The notes under the pieces: model-generated
Seen by the model: the letters and a program-made list of their open reading frames with translations, nothing else
What the model was told of the DNA's origin: nothing
Database searches by the model: none
Part shown: piece after piece, positions 11,032-23,376 of the stretch
How positions within the stretch are numbered: position 1 is the first letter of the stretch
Layout of the letters: each line of letters begins with the position of its first letter
Origin: Mallotus nudiflorus
Lineage: Eukaryota > Streptophyta > Magnoliopsida > Malpighiales > Euphorbiaceae
Assembly: GCA_947683625.1 (NCBI GenBank)
Contig: CANTUR010000899.1
Span: 186,001 to 250,000, forward strand
Length of the DNA: 64,000 nt
Reading direction: 5' to 3'
Made by a program: the position numbers and the translations under genes

Positions 11032-14000
11032 CTATCTGCTAACCGCGGTCTCTAATCTTCGCTTAATCACGGTGACTTTCTCTGCAGCATCCTGAACCAT
11101 CTCAGGTCCAGTCAAAGCTCTCTCACCAATCTCATCCCAACTCAATGGGGATCTACACTTCCTTCCATATAATGCCTCGTACGGTGCCATGCCAATACTG
11201 CTATGGTAGCTGTTATTATATACAAACTTAACAAGCGACAAATGATCATCCCAGCTACCTCCCAAATCCAGGACACACATCCTCAACATATCTTCCAGTG
11301 TCTGGATCATCCTCTCAGACTGACCATCTGTCTGAGGATGAAAAGCAGTACTGAAATCCAACCTAGCGCCCATCGCTTCCTGTAACTTCTGCCAAAAATG
11401 AGAAGTAAACACCGAACCTCTATCTGACATAATGGACACAGGTACTCCATGAAGGCACAAAATATGCTTCACGTACAACTTCGCCAATCTAGCAACTGAA
11501 TATGTGGCTTTCACAGGCAAGAAATGTGCAAACTTCGTCAATTTGTCTACAATCACCCAGATGGAATCGTATCCATCCTTTGAACGAGGTAAACCGACCA
11601 CAAAATCCATAGTTATCCTTTCCCACTTCCACTCGGGAATAGGAAGAGGCTGAAGCTTCCCAGAAGGCTTCTGATATTCGGCTTTCACTTGCTGACACGT
11701 CAAACACTTAGCAACATAATCAGCGACATCTTTCTTCAATCCATCCCACCAGTATAAGTCTCTGATACTGTGGTACATCTTAGTAACACCTGGATGTACG
11801 CTATAAGCTGTAGAATGTGCTTCCTCTAAAATCTCCTCTCTCAAATCATCCACATCGGGAACACACAATCTACCACTGATCCACAACACACCATCATCAT
11901 CAAGTGTGAAATCAGTGAACTGCCCTGCTCTGACATTCTCTGCAAGCTCTTCCAAAATGGGATCTCGGCTCTGAGCTGCTTTAATCCTATCCCTCAGTAC
12001 AGATCGCACTTTAAACTGAGCTAGCAGTCCACCTGATCTACTCATCTTCATCATCAGACCTTGATCCACCATCAAATGCAATTCCTGGATTAATGGTCTC
12101 CTCTCAACACCGATGTGAGCAAGACTACCTGAGGACTTCCTACTCAAGGCATCTGCTACCACATTAGCTTTACCCGGATGATATAGAATCTCACAATCAT
12201 AATCCTTTAACAGTTCTAACCATCTTCTCTGCCTCAAATTCAAATCTCGCTGTTGGAAAATGTACTTAAGGCTCTTGTGATCAGTAAATATCTCACAAGT
12301 CACCCCGCACAAATAATGTCTCCAAATCTTCAAAGCAAAAATCACTGCAGCCATCTCAAGATCATATGTAGGATAGTTCTGCTCATGCTTCTTCAACTGC
12401 CTCGAAGCATAGGCTATCACCCTTCCATTATGCATCAATACACAACCAAGACCAATTCTAGAGGCATCACAGTAAACTGTGAACTTATCCACACTATTAG
12501 GCAAAGCTAACACTGGCGTTGTGGTCAACTTCTCCTTCAACAACTGAAAACTATTCTCATAAGCTTCTGACCACTCGAATCTAACATTCTTCTGAGTCAA
12601 GCGAGTTATAGGGGCTGCAATCCTGGAAAAATCCTGCACAAACCGCCTATAATACCCGGCTAAACCCAGAAAACTTCGAATCTCTGTGACAAAAGTAGGT
12701 CTAGGCCACTCAGATACTGCCTCAATCTTCTGTGGATCAACCTGAATACCTTCTTTAGACACCACGTGTCCAAGAAAAGAAACACTCTCCATCCAGAAAT
12801 CACACTTCGAGAATTTAGCATAAAGTTGATGATCTCTCAATGTCTGTAGTACAATCCTCAAGTGATATACATGCTCCTCCATACTCCTTGAATATACCAG
12901 TATATCATCAATGAAGACTACTACAAACTGATCCACATACGGTCTGAATACCCTGTTCATCAAGTCCATAAAAGCTGCTGGTGCATTAGTCAAACCAAAA
13001 GACATCACCAGAAACTCATAATGGCCATATCTAGTGCGGAACACTGTCTTAGGAATATCATATTCACTGATACGCAGCTGATGATAACCCGACCTCAAGT
13101 CAACCTTAGAAAAGAACTGTGCACCCTGTAACTGATCAAATAAATCATCTATCCTCGGGAGAGGATACTTGTTCTTCACTGTCACCTTATTCAGCTCTCT
13201 GTAGTCAATGCACAGTCTCAGGGTACCATCCTTCTTCTTCACAAACAGGGCTGGTGCACCCCAAGGAGAAACACTAGGTCTAATGAAACCTTTATCCAAC
13301 AACTCTTGCAACTGTTCCTTCAACTCTTTCAACTCTGCAGGAGCCATTCGATAGGGTGGCATAGATATAGGAGTAGTACCTGGTACCATATCTATACAGA
13401 ACTCAATCTCTCTGTGAGGTGGTAAACCTGGCAACTCCTCGGGAAAAACATCAGGAAACTCACAAGCAACAGGAACATCTGTGAGTGATAACTTCTCCAC
13501 TGACGTATCCCTGACCAATGCCAAATATCCCTGACATCCTTTCTTCAACAACTTCCTAGCCGTAATAGCAGAAATAAGATTCTGAGGTGCTAAACTCCTA
13601 TCACCAACAAACTTAAAATCTTCTTCACCAGGAATTCTAAAAGTCACCTCCTTATTCCTGCAATCTACCACGGCGAAGTGCTGAGATAGCCAATCCATTC
13701 CCAGAATAACATCAAACTCCATCACATCCAACAATATCAAATCAGCGGGTAATTCTCTATCTCCCACGAGAACTGGACAACCAAAAAGAACAATATCGGT
13801 GTCCAAGGAATCGCTCAGAGGAGTGGCAACGGACAAAGGAAAAGCCATCCTCGAAGCTTGCCAATAAGATTTAGAAGTAAAAACAGGAGAAACGAATGAA
13901 TGCGTGGCACCCGGATCAAACAAAACCCATGCATCCAGGTAACAAACAGAAACAATACCTGCCACGACTGCATTAGATGCCTGAGCATCCTGCTGAGTGA

Positions 14001-14703
14001 GATGGAAGACTCTGGCCTGACCTCGACCTCCCTGCTGACTGGTAGAAGCCTGGCCAACACCTCTGGTACCTCCTCTAGTACCTCTACCACGACTCTGTTG
14101 TGGAACAAACTGAGTGGAACTCTGATGCTGGGCTGGTGGTAACTGAAATGGCATGGGTGCAGCACTAGCAATCGACTGCTGTGGGAATCGCAGAATCTGC
14201 TGCTGCTGATAACCGGAATAAGGACACGATCTGCCAAAATGTCCTGTCTGCCCGCATCTGAAGCATGTCAGTGGTGTCAGATAACACGGTCCTTGATGGA
14301 CTCTAACGCAAGTCTGGCAAACGCTGGCAGCTGATCCAAAACTACGACCACTGCTGTTGCTCGAAGCACCTGACCCGAATTTGAACGATCTACGCTGACC
14401 TCCACAGCCATGTCTACTGCTCCGATGCACTCGTTGCTGCTGTCTCTGACTCTGCTGAGTCGGACCTCGCTGCTGACTACTCGAACCAACGTGAAAACTC
14501 AAATACATAGTAGCTTGCAATCCACTCAACTGAACTCCTAGCTGGTAATAATCAGGCATCGCTCCCTGCCTAACTAGTCTCAACTCAATCTCCTTGGCTA
14601 ACTCAATCACAGACTCCAGAGTAAGACCTGCTGTAGGCATACCAGCAAAAGCTGAACCCAAACCAGTAACATATGTAGTGACTGCGAAATACTGATCTCG
14701 CAT
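11032..14703 (-). pseudogene. Tekay nucleocapsid, protease, RT, RNase H and integrase
   Basis: 1223 open residues. Zinc knuckle CFRCGQTGHFGRSC at 147-160; protease box VLFDPGATHSF at 261-271 (Pro where Ser or Thr is commonest); RT about 440-650 with the FIDD box at 597-600 intact; RNase H about 730-855 starting with YCDAS (Asp 746); integrase with HHCC finger (H963, H970, C1000, C1003) and catalytic D1033, D1094 and E1130 spaced D-35-E. All main catalytic residues of RT and integrase are kept. The ATG at 14703 is an internal Met following the stop at 14740-14742, not the true start. It ends at the stop 11032-11034, eleven codons upstream of the next open piece. Confidence 0.93.
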
Positions 14704-14742
14704 CAGATCCTCAACATATCTACCCAGATGAAGAAACTCTCA

Positions 14743-15309
14743 GGTGTACTCCTCTACAGATTGATCTCCACGAGAAATACTGGTCAGATGAAGACGATAG
14801 CTCAAACGAAGAGGCTCTGGACAGAATCTCCTCATAAACCGCTCTCGAAACTGAGCCCATGTCATCGTCATCATATAGGGCTGGATCATCTGAATAAACC
14901 AATCTAGAGCTGGTCCTTCGACAGACAACTCAACGATCATAATCCGCTGGTACTCGATATGAGTAGTCCGAGTCCTAGTCTCGATCGCATGCAGAAAATC
15001 TAACGGATCGAAAGTACCATCAAACGCAATCCTGCCAACTCAGGCATAGAACAAAGTTGCCTCAGGGTCAGACATACCCTGCTGATAGGCAGGCTAAACA
15101 ACTGGAGGAACAGGAACATCAAACTCAGGCTCAACAGGCTCCTCGTCCTGTAACTCTCTCTGCCTACGACGACTTGCCGCTCCTCGAGGTCTACCTCTGC
15201 CACGACCTCTACGTCTAACTGGCTGCTCAGGAGGTAAAACCTCATCCTGAAAAGACTCATCATCCTCGGCCTCAACGACCGGTGGAGCGACACGCGCTCG
15301 CCTCCTCAT
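14743..15309 (-). pseudogene. Tekay Gag, N-terminal part
   Basis: Begins MRRRARVAPPVVEAEDDES and a run of Arg/Gly (RRRGRGRGRPRG). After two stops it continues with DWFIQMIQPYMMTMTWAQF and RFMRRFCPEPLR, the conserved retrotransposon Gag (capsid-like) core with its W...F pattern. After the stop at 14740-14742 it continues into the large open piece with FLHLGRYVEDLMRDQYF. Expected role: particle assembly. Three of the four nonsense changes fall in this part, so full-length Gag cannot be made. Confidence 0.85.
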
Positions 15310-15490
15310 ACTGAAAAGACAAACGGAAAGATTCAAACAAAACAGACAATGGAGGAATAACGTTGAAAACTACAGCAAGGAATACTTATCAAGACATACT
15401 CAAACCTAATTCACTACAGTAGTTTAACAGAAAAAACAACTTGAAAACTAGGGCCACAACTCACATAACTAAGCCCTGACACAGAACTCC
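15310..15490 (-). other. Untranslated leader of Tekay
   Basis: This is the 180 bp between the primer binding site and the first Met of Gag. No other feature was seen. Confidence 0.6.
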
Positions 15491-15502
15491 GCTCTGATAC
15501 CA
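15491..15502 (-). promoter_or_regulatory. Primer binding site of Tekay (tRNA-iMet type)
   Basis: On the - strand TGGTATCAGAGC begins four bases after the 5' LTR end. This is the well-known complement of the plant initiator methionine tRNA 3' end and fixes the element's orientation. Confidence 0.95.
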
Positions 15503-15506
15503 ACTT

Positions 15507-18500
15507 TGTCACGACCCAAAATAGGGGCTATGACCGACGCTAGGGAACGGGAATTCTTTTGAATCCGGAACCCGTAGCAAGCCTAAAAAAATAAAATAAA
15601 ATAAAACATGCAATAATAACAATAATAATAATATATATGCAGCGGAAATAAAAATCATAAATATCACAATAGTATATACACCAATTGGATTTAAGTTAAA
15701 TCTCAACTCATAGATATATAAATCTTTTAATACAAATCCAGTTTCAATATAATACATCTCTTTAAATAAAATACATGAAATCCCACATTTTAATTCACAA
15801 CTACTGCAGTGTCTAGATTATAAAAATAAGACTCAAGTAAATAATTTACACAAAGAAGCCGGGGCGAAAGAAATCCGGCGTATCGACCTGCTACTGAGGT
15901 CTGAAGAAGTTAACTCTCCTGAAAAATAGTCAACGGAGGGGAGTCAGACCTCACTGAGTGAATTACTATAATATATATGCATACACACTAAATGATAATG
16001 CATACAGTCAACAATATATATCTAATATATATATACAGGCAATTACACACAGATGCAATAAAAATCATTTATATATTTTATCTGAAAATCATCTTTTATG
16101 AAGGATCAAATAGAACCCTAGAATATCGTAACCTCGAAAATAGTGTTAGACAATACTCTAACCATACAGGCTCACTTATTCCAAATATATCCACTTAATC
16201 CATTTGGACAGTAGACTGGCCCCGAGACACTAAGTCAACCGAGCTTCAACAGTCTGACTGCCAGTGTGATTGGCCCCGAGACACTTGGTCAACCGAGCTC
16301 CAGCAATCATACCTCCAAACCACATCTCACACATCAACTAATCATAGCCAATCAATATCCACAAATAGGTTAGTAATATAGCCTAAATACTATAGGCGTA
16401 CCGGTACGTACTCGGTCCTAGTGCTGCCCACTAGGTAGCACGTTCTATCGATATCCTTCATTAATAAATAAAAATCGTTCATTCACAAAAATAAATGATG
16501 CATGAAGTTCAATAAAATATCAACATAAATCATATATATACTAGAAATATACCAAAAATAAACCAGGTATATTTCAAGTATATATACATCAAATAAATTC
16601 AATCAAATTATAAATTAAACTAGAAATATATTTAAAAACATTTTAAATATATTTTATTTACAAAACATGCATATAATTTAATAAATACCAAAAATAAACC
16701 AAAAATATTCTTAAATACAAATCATATTATTTATGCATTTTAATCAAAATAAAATATATATTTCTAAATCATGCATCCTAAGCATATATATATATATATA
16801 GTATAGTAACTCACCTAGTGCGCTCCACGAGACGGGTCTGGTCCACTAGCCCTTGGTCTCGGCGCAACTAAACAAACAATAACGACAGACATTAGAATAA
16901 TCCTAACAGAAATCCTAGAATTCGATCTAGAGTATTAAACACAGAATCAGAAATTAGGGTTCGACCGAATATCATGTTTTACGAGAATTCTACCAAAAAT
17001 CTGACAGAACCTCCCCTGTAAAACGGACATCTCTCTACTCAAAAGAGTAGAGCCGACCCTGCAAAGAAATACACTTCGAAAAACAGGCTCAACACTCAAC
17101 CACAACCCCTCGGTCGGACTCCAGACTACAATGTACCGACCGGGGTTCACAAACACATAACAATTCTGAAAATACCAAAAATACCCTTATAACATAGAAA
17201 TTCATTTTATAAATAGAAATTACATAATTAACCTTAAAACACCGTAAAAACCGATAAAAACTCATTTTATTAGAAAAACCGTATATTATATATATAATTG
17301 AAAATAATTCACGAAAAATAGTTTTAATTAGTTAAAAATACCAAATAATTTGTAGAAATCATTTTTATACCTTAAATAACTATTAAAACCAATTAAATTA
17401 CATTTTTAGCCAATTTAGGGTAAAATTACCAAAATACCTCTATATATATAAATATACTTAAATTACTTCAAAAATTCACCAAAAATAGTATAATTATCCA
17501 AAATTAATTTTCTCAACATATTTATCAATAATATCAATAATTAAACCCAATTATCCAATTAATTTCAATTAAAAACATAATTAACCCTAATTTCCCAAAA
17601 TTACATAAACTTTAATAATTCAAAATAAATACTTATAAATTCATAAAAATTCCAAATAAATTCCTATAATTCATTTGAACACCTAATTTATCCATAAAAC
17701 ACAATTTCATAATTTAAATAATTAATTTCCGAAAATTAGAAAATAATATTAAAATATTCAAAAATACCTAAAAATCCAAAAAATCTCCAAAAATTCCAAA
17801 AAAATTCATACATGTAGATTAATCTACTAGGATCAACATTTGTGAAGGGAGTTTTCATGAATCAATCAATTCAAAGCTCAAAAAAATCAAAAACCCTAAT
17901 GTGACCAAATTGGAAAAATCAAAACCTAAGCAATTCTAGACCATTTAAGCTAAAAAAAAAAGCTAGAATCACACTCACCGGAGCTCAAGGAGAAGAAAGA
18001 GACCGGCGGTGTCGAAAATGGTGGTCGGAATCGGCGTGATCGACGGTGGCCAAAGTTTCGGCTTCTCCGGCCAAAAATGGCTTCCAAGCGCCGGAAATGG
18101 CTGCCACAGGCAGCGAGGAAGGCTGGGGAAGGTGGTGGCACACTGGACGGCACACCAACGGTGAGGAAACGGCGTGACAGGAGTCCGGACGGTGAAGGGA
18201 ATGGTCGGGGAAGAAGAAGCTCACTCGGGGGCAAATGTGTAATTTTCCAAAGTTTTGGTTTTTTGATATATTATATGTATATATATATAGATTATACTAT
18301 ATATTAAAATAATATTAAATCACACACATTAAATATACACCACACACATAAAATCTAATATTTTAATAATTTATACTAAATAAAAATAATTAAATAACAA
18401 TAAAACTAATAAATAATTAATAAAATATTAGGGTAATATTAAACCCTAATTAAATAAATATATACACACATACACGGTTTTTAGTAGTTTTAAAAATACG

Positions 18501-18745
18501 TATGAGTTCATGCAAGTTCGAAAATATATTTAGAATAATTAATAATAAATTATTTACGTGAAAATTTCCCCGAAAATGAAAGTCCCGGGAAAATTTTACG
18601 TAAAGCACTGTAAATAATACACAGTAATTAAAATAGGTTTTAAATGCATATCAACTTGTAAAAATATCGTATATATATTCAAAATTTATTAACACTGCAT
18701 ATCCCGGTACAGTGTAAAAATATTTTAAAAACACGGGATATTACA
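15507..18745 (-). mobile_element. 5' LTR of Tekay
   Basis: 3239 bp, TG...CA, alignable end to end with 7265-10510 and differing by scattered, mostly transition, changes and few-base indels. The AT-rich stretch near 18260-18310 (TATATATATAGATTATAC on +) lies just upstream, on -, of the GC-rich block 17990-18230 and could hold the promoter of the element RNA. Confidence 0.95.
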
Positions 18746-18750
18746 ATGCA
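18746..18750. repeat. Target-site duplication of Tekay, right copy (ATGCA)
   Basis: Perfect copy of 7260-7264, directly after the LTR end GGGATATTACA. Confidence 0.93.
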
Positions 18751-20438
18751 TCTACAAATAAAGGTGTAAATATGCTTTTGTCGTAGATGTTGTATGTAAA
18801 TAAATAATCAAATGATTTAAGAGAGAAACTTATCTTTTGAAGATTAACTAGGATTTGTTGCTCATTGTTGGGAGTCTGAATGCCTATGAAGTTGGTATCT
18901 GGTAGTGGATGCTAGTTTGAGGTCGATGCTCGAATATCTAAGGTTTTGATGTTCAATGCTTTATTCTAAATAAAGTCAAAACTAGGAACTAGATTCAAGC
19001 TTTTTAATTCTTCAATGCTCGGATGACTCGGTAATTTAAAGGTCGGAGTTTGAGTGCTTATGAAGGGTGCTTATTGGATGCTCAATGTCTGAAGTTTGAT
19101 GCTCAGTTAATGCTCGTCACCTCAGAATCTCAAATTCTCTGGATGTCTAGCTTTTAAGTTTAATGTCTTTTTGGTTAGCTGATTTAGATTTTTACCTAGC
19201 TCTAGTCTTTAGTACTGTGATGTTCGGATTTGGATACTTAAATACTTGGTTATTAACGTTCTTTTGCATATTTTCACCCTTTTTTTTGTAGTTTTTCGAG
19301 TACAGTTAATTTTTTCTTAAGTTAATGAAGATGGTAGCTATTTAAAGATTTGTATATCTTGTCCAACTATGAAGCTTTATGTAAAAGAATAATAAGACTA
19401 GAATTTGATAAGAAACAGAACCAAATGCTTAGAGATAGCTTACATTTGAGAACTGGGTGCTTCAAGGAATCTCGCAAGCTAAAGGATGATCAGTTCGGGT
19501 GGTCAATTTAACTTAGAATCTGTTGCTCGTTGCTCAGAGTTTGAACAACTACGAAGTCGATGTCCGGTAGTGGATGCTTGTTTCTAGTTGATGCTCGACA
19601 ATAACTTATTTATGCTCTTGTTATTCTGATGTTCAGTGCTAAGAAATAAACCTATGCTCAGACTTAGATGCTCGAGTTATTTGATGCCCAAACGTCGATA
19701 CCCAATACCAGATTGTCTCTGTACTGCTATACTTAGTTCTTCAATGTTTAGTGCTTGATGATTCTTATGCTTGGAGCTTGAATCCTTGCTTCTCCATGTC
19801 AGTTATGGTTTGTCCTTTATGAAATTATAGTGCAAGAGTGAATTTTTTCAAATGAACATATAAATCTGAGGGAACCTTCCATAAGTGATAGAAAGATTAA
19901 AGAATTTCACAATTCTTATCTAACTTCCTTTTACAACATCAAAAGAGGTTCTAGGCTTGGGCTTTTGCTTTCATCTCTTTTATTTCCAATGCAAAGAGCC
20001 ACCAATAAGTCAATTAGTTAAAAGGCCATTGCAACACTATTATGAAATATTTATTAATTTGTTGTGTGATATAATCATTGCTACAACACATTATAAACCT
20101 AGTGCAATCTTTGTTCATGCACAACTTCTGCTCCAGAGTGAATTATATCAGCTTGCACTTCAAATTGTGTCGACTTGATAAAAGCTTTCTTGCTCAAATT
20201 TTGTAAAAGAATATTGACCAGCTCTAAAATGAGACATGTATCAGGACAATCGATCTTCAATGTTGCATCTGCGTTTCGGTTGATACCTGTCTTTGAGTTT
20301 GTTGTTGCTTTGGTTTTCTTAGCTTAAGGTCGAGCCTATATCTTACCAAGCTCAAAGAATAAGCTTACTAAGGAAAAGGCTTTCGGGTTTAGGACAGAAG
20401 TATAACCTTCAATTTGAAGAGGTTTTGATTTTAATGGA
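18751..20438. other. Unassigned DNA with dispersed internal repeats, between Tekay and Tat element A
   Basis: No coding signal is convincing. A block around 18850-18945 (TTGTTGCTCATTGTT, GGTAGTGGATGCTAG, GATGCTCGA) recurs around 19510-19605 (TGTTGCTCGTTGCTC, GGTAGTGGATGCTTG, GATGCTCGA). Many copies of the short phrase GATGCTCG or GATGCTTG occur between them. It may be a decayed repeat or an internally duplicated non-coding region. The open frame at 19957-20178 looks like chance. Confidence 0.5.
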
Positions 20439-20443
20439 GTGGG
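20439..20443. repeat. Target-site duplication of Tat element A, left copy (GTGGG)
   Basis: GTGGG directly precedes the LTR start TGTAAACACCC and recurs at 54203-54207 directly after the 3' LTR end, 33.8 kb away. Confidence 0.85.
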
Positions 20444-22400
20444 TGTAAACACCCAGTTTTGGAATGCAATTGTGCATGCGTAAGACGAAAGCCCTTATGA
20501 TGAAAATTAATTGAGAATTGATCTCTAGTATCAAGTTTCACGATTTAAAGGACTAAATTGTAGCATTTTTAGGATTTAATTACAAGAGTTAAAATGTTTT
20601 AAGGTCTAAATTGCAGAAAAGTGAATTTTAGGGGATTTTAATGAAATTTTGACAAATACAGGCATAATGTCAATCAGCATTACATAATGTTGACCCATAT
20701 TTTCCTTCACTGTTTTAATATTTTTTTTGTAAAAAATCTAATTTTGGGCGTGTTGTCAAATTTTTATTGGTTCTGCACAGACACGTGCATGAATCTCTGA
20801 TTTTTTTTAACCCTTATCACTTTCTTTATCTCGGGGATTGATTTTTGAAAATGGAAAGAGCAGTTGTTCTCTAGCTGTTAGGATCATGCAACCTCTCTGC
20901 TCGATCACAAGGGTTAAAAGTTATTTTTGGATTTAAAAAGAGAAGAGAAGAAAAATTTTAGGAGGCCGTGACTGCATAAAGAAAACCCTAGAAAAATCGT
21001 AGACTCTATAAAAAAACACAGAACACAAAACCTTATTTTTTTTCCTTATATTTTTTTTTAAAAAAAAACTAAGAGTCCATATTATGTTTTTTACATGATT
21101 CAGTCCCAAGATCCAAAACACACACTGAGTTAATTCCATATATGGTGAAAATCCATTTTGAAGGGTCATCTAATATCATATGCACAATATTCCTTTTTTA
21201 TTCTTCTCTTTCTTTTGTGATTTTTTATTATTATTTTGGCTATTTAATTTCACTAATGTAATTTGTTTGTTTATGTGTTTTCTTTTTGAGATCCGATGGG
21301 GGTTGAGGAGGATACTGCTTGATATCCAAAAATCGAATGGAAGATCCATGGAATGCTCTGTGATTAGATCTAGGTTTTACCTTTTTTGTGATCATTATTT
21401 TGTGTGTTTTGCTGTGTTAATTCATTTGGGTTTGTACTTAATTTTAATTGCCAGTATGTAGAACATTGTAATAACCCCAGTAGTAGGAATAGTAAAATTT
21501 TACTTTTATACATTTAAAATGGATTAGTAATCAGGATCACTGGGTAAAACTTTAAAATTAATGATGGCAGTAGTAAATTAGGGTTTGCATGGAATTGAAT
21601 TAGGGTTTTAGTAAATCACGTGTGGATATATGTTTGATATGCTTTGGCATGTTATTATTTGATTAGTTGCATTTTTAGGTTTTTATCCTTTTGGGCCCCA
21701 AGCCTACGTTAGGTCTAACCTACTCAATTAATAGCCTTAAAATTGGTCTAAAGTTTAATTTAGCTCAAAATCAATTTAGGCCTGTTTTAGGTTAAATAGA
21801 CTTAGGACCACCTTTTTAATTAATAAAATCAACCTAGACTTAGCTCAGCCCATTTAATTTCATTTCTTTAAAAACTTGTAGATTTAGGCCTATTTGTAGA
21901 TAATTGAAACAAGTAGACTTAAGCTCACTAATTAAAATGTAGGCCCACCTTTAGTCCATTTCATTTGTAAATAAAAGTGTAAATCTAGCTAACTTTCATT
22001 AAAATTAACCTAGTTCAGACTTAAGTACGATGTGCTTTAATACATTTTTATGTATAACTTTGTTAACTAAATGCCTTTGGGTTAGATGGATGTTCAAATA
22101 GGGTTTAATAAAATTGCATGTAATTAGAGAATGAAGTAATGATTTATAAAGTAATTTTAAATGAACATGAGTTTAAGAGAAGTTAGTATTCCGTTCCTAG
22201 AATCTCGTGGTTGTGGTGCTAACTTTCTTTTAGAGAATCAAGTACCACCAATCTAATTGTCCCAGTTATTACCCTGGGTGGTGACTCCTCATCTCTATGC
22301 TATGACTTTGTAGGATAGTAGTATGTTCCCTAAAGCCTTAAGCCTAAACAGTCTAACAATTACTAAAATCTTGGGCACACACTAAACCCTGTTGTCTACG
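20444..22400 (+). mobile_element. 5' LTR of Tat element A
   Basis: Starts TGTAAACACCC and ends GTCTACG (expected GTCTACA), 1957 bp. It aligns with 52104-54202; in the first 230 bp I count about 19 differences by eye. The palindromic 20-bp array near 20655-20700 has only about two units here against about seven in the partner, which accounts for most of the 142-bp length difference. A TATAAAAAA motif at 21007 is a possible promoter element. Confidence 0.9.
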
Positions 22401-22401
22401 G

Positions 22402-22419
22402 TAGTGACTCCACTGGGGA
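22402..22419 (+). promoter_or_regulatory. Primer binding site of Tat element A
   Basis: TAGTGACTCCACTGGGGA begins one base after the LTR end, the position and wording typical of Tat/Ogre elements (usual form TGGYGACTCC...). I did not assign the primer tRNA. The second base is mutated (TGG to TAG). Confidence 0.75.
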
Positions 22420-23376
22420 TAAGAGATATTTATTTTACTTGTGTTCTTTAGAATTATTTTATTGATTATTATTTTATTCTTGCTTTCATTCTGTATGTCC
22501 CTATAAACCGATGGCATTGGTTTATGATTCCATGATTCCACTAGCTTCATGGAGTTGTAAATTGGCTAACCATCACTTTTAACCTTAACTCGGTTCAAAA
22601 GAGATTATCGGGTTTATCTGACCAGAGTTTATAACCTAAGTCCTTAAGGGGGGTAATCTTCTCTCGAGTTGGTAAAGGATGATGGGCCCCTCTGACCTTG
22701 GCCTGTAGCTCAACGTCCATAATGGAGGGCATCTTGCTAAGGGAACCTTAACTTTTCATCGGATCTTAACCACATATAATGGCTTAGTTACTTCCCCTAG
22801 GATTTTTTTATCTAAAATTGCTTGTTTGTTTGAATTGCCATGAGGGTATTTCTATTTATAAAAGCCCAAGCCCATAACTTTGAAGCCCATTTGGGCTAAT
22901 AAGGATTGGGCTAGACCTTTATATTTAGAAATATTGTTTATGTGTTTTTTATTTTAAGAGAGATTTGGCATGCACGTTGACTCTTAATATCCCCTATTGA
23001 TATAAAGGCCTAGATAAAAAATCCTAGGAAAAGAGACTCACCATTGAACACGTGTGTGGGAGGAATGAGGTTGGAAGGCTTTAAATATTGTACACTTTTT
23101 ATGATACTTGCTACCTGCTACCTGCTACTTGCTACTTGTTGTAAAGCATATGCATCATGCATACATACATGCATTCCACGCATCATACTGACACCTTGTT
23201 TTGCAGCTATCATATATTCAACTAGGTCTTCTTAAATTTAGGGATGGAAAGGTGGCAAATTAGTCAAAAACCTAAGTCCTAAGTTGATAGCTTAAGAGAT
23301 CCTTCAAAAACTAGAAAAGAGTCCTATCAACCTACTTTACCTAGAAGCTAAACCAACTCAGATTAAACAGACAGAG
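22420..23376 (+). other. Untranslated leader of Tat element A
   Basis: No coding signal. A short CTACCTGCTAC / CTTGCTACTTG microrepeat lies at about 23108-23140. Confidence 0.6.

Larger units (their letters stand above)
10567..15309 (-). pseudogene. Tekay gag-pol polyprotein, one frame with four in-frame stops
   Basis: All open stretches between 15309 and 10567 share one reading frame. They are separated by stops at 15094-15096 (TAG), 15040-15042 (TGA), 14740-14742 (TGA) and 11032-11034 (TAG). No frameshift is needed. Each stop can be derived from a Gln, Arg or Trp codon by a single transition, as expected from deamination of methylated cytosine. The ATG at 15309 (MRRRARVAPP) is chosen because it follows the primer site by about 180 bp and begins a basic Gag-like stretch. 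The largest open piece (1223 residues) covers protease to integrase. Host or element read-through is not implied. Confidence 0.92.
7265..18745 (-). mobile_element. Nearly intact Tekay-type Ty3/gypsy chromovirus
   Basis: An 11.5-kb element with two LTRs of about 3.24 kb, perfect 5-bp target duplications, a tRNA-iMet-type primer site next to the right LTR, a polypurine tract next to the left LTR, and one gag-pol frame on the - strand ordered Gag, protease, RT, RNase H, integrase, chromodomain. Integrase after RT gives Ty3/gypsy; the C-terminal chromodomain and motif wording match Tekay. The LTRs differ at about 5 of 180 compared bases in one stretch and more near the ends, so this is the youngest insertion here. 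Four in-frame stops are the main visible coding lesions. Confidence 0.95.

Noticed and set aside
19957..20178. 73-residue open frame in unassigned DNA
   Set aside because: Low-quality composition and no recognisable motif, promoter or splice context.
23044..23235. 63-residue open frame in the leader of element A
   Set aside because: Arises from a CTACTTG microrepeat; no Gag-like sequence.
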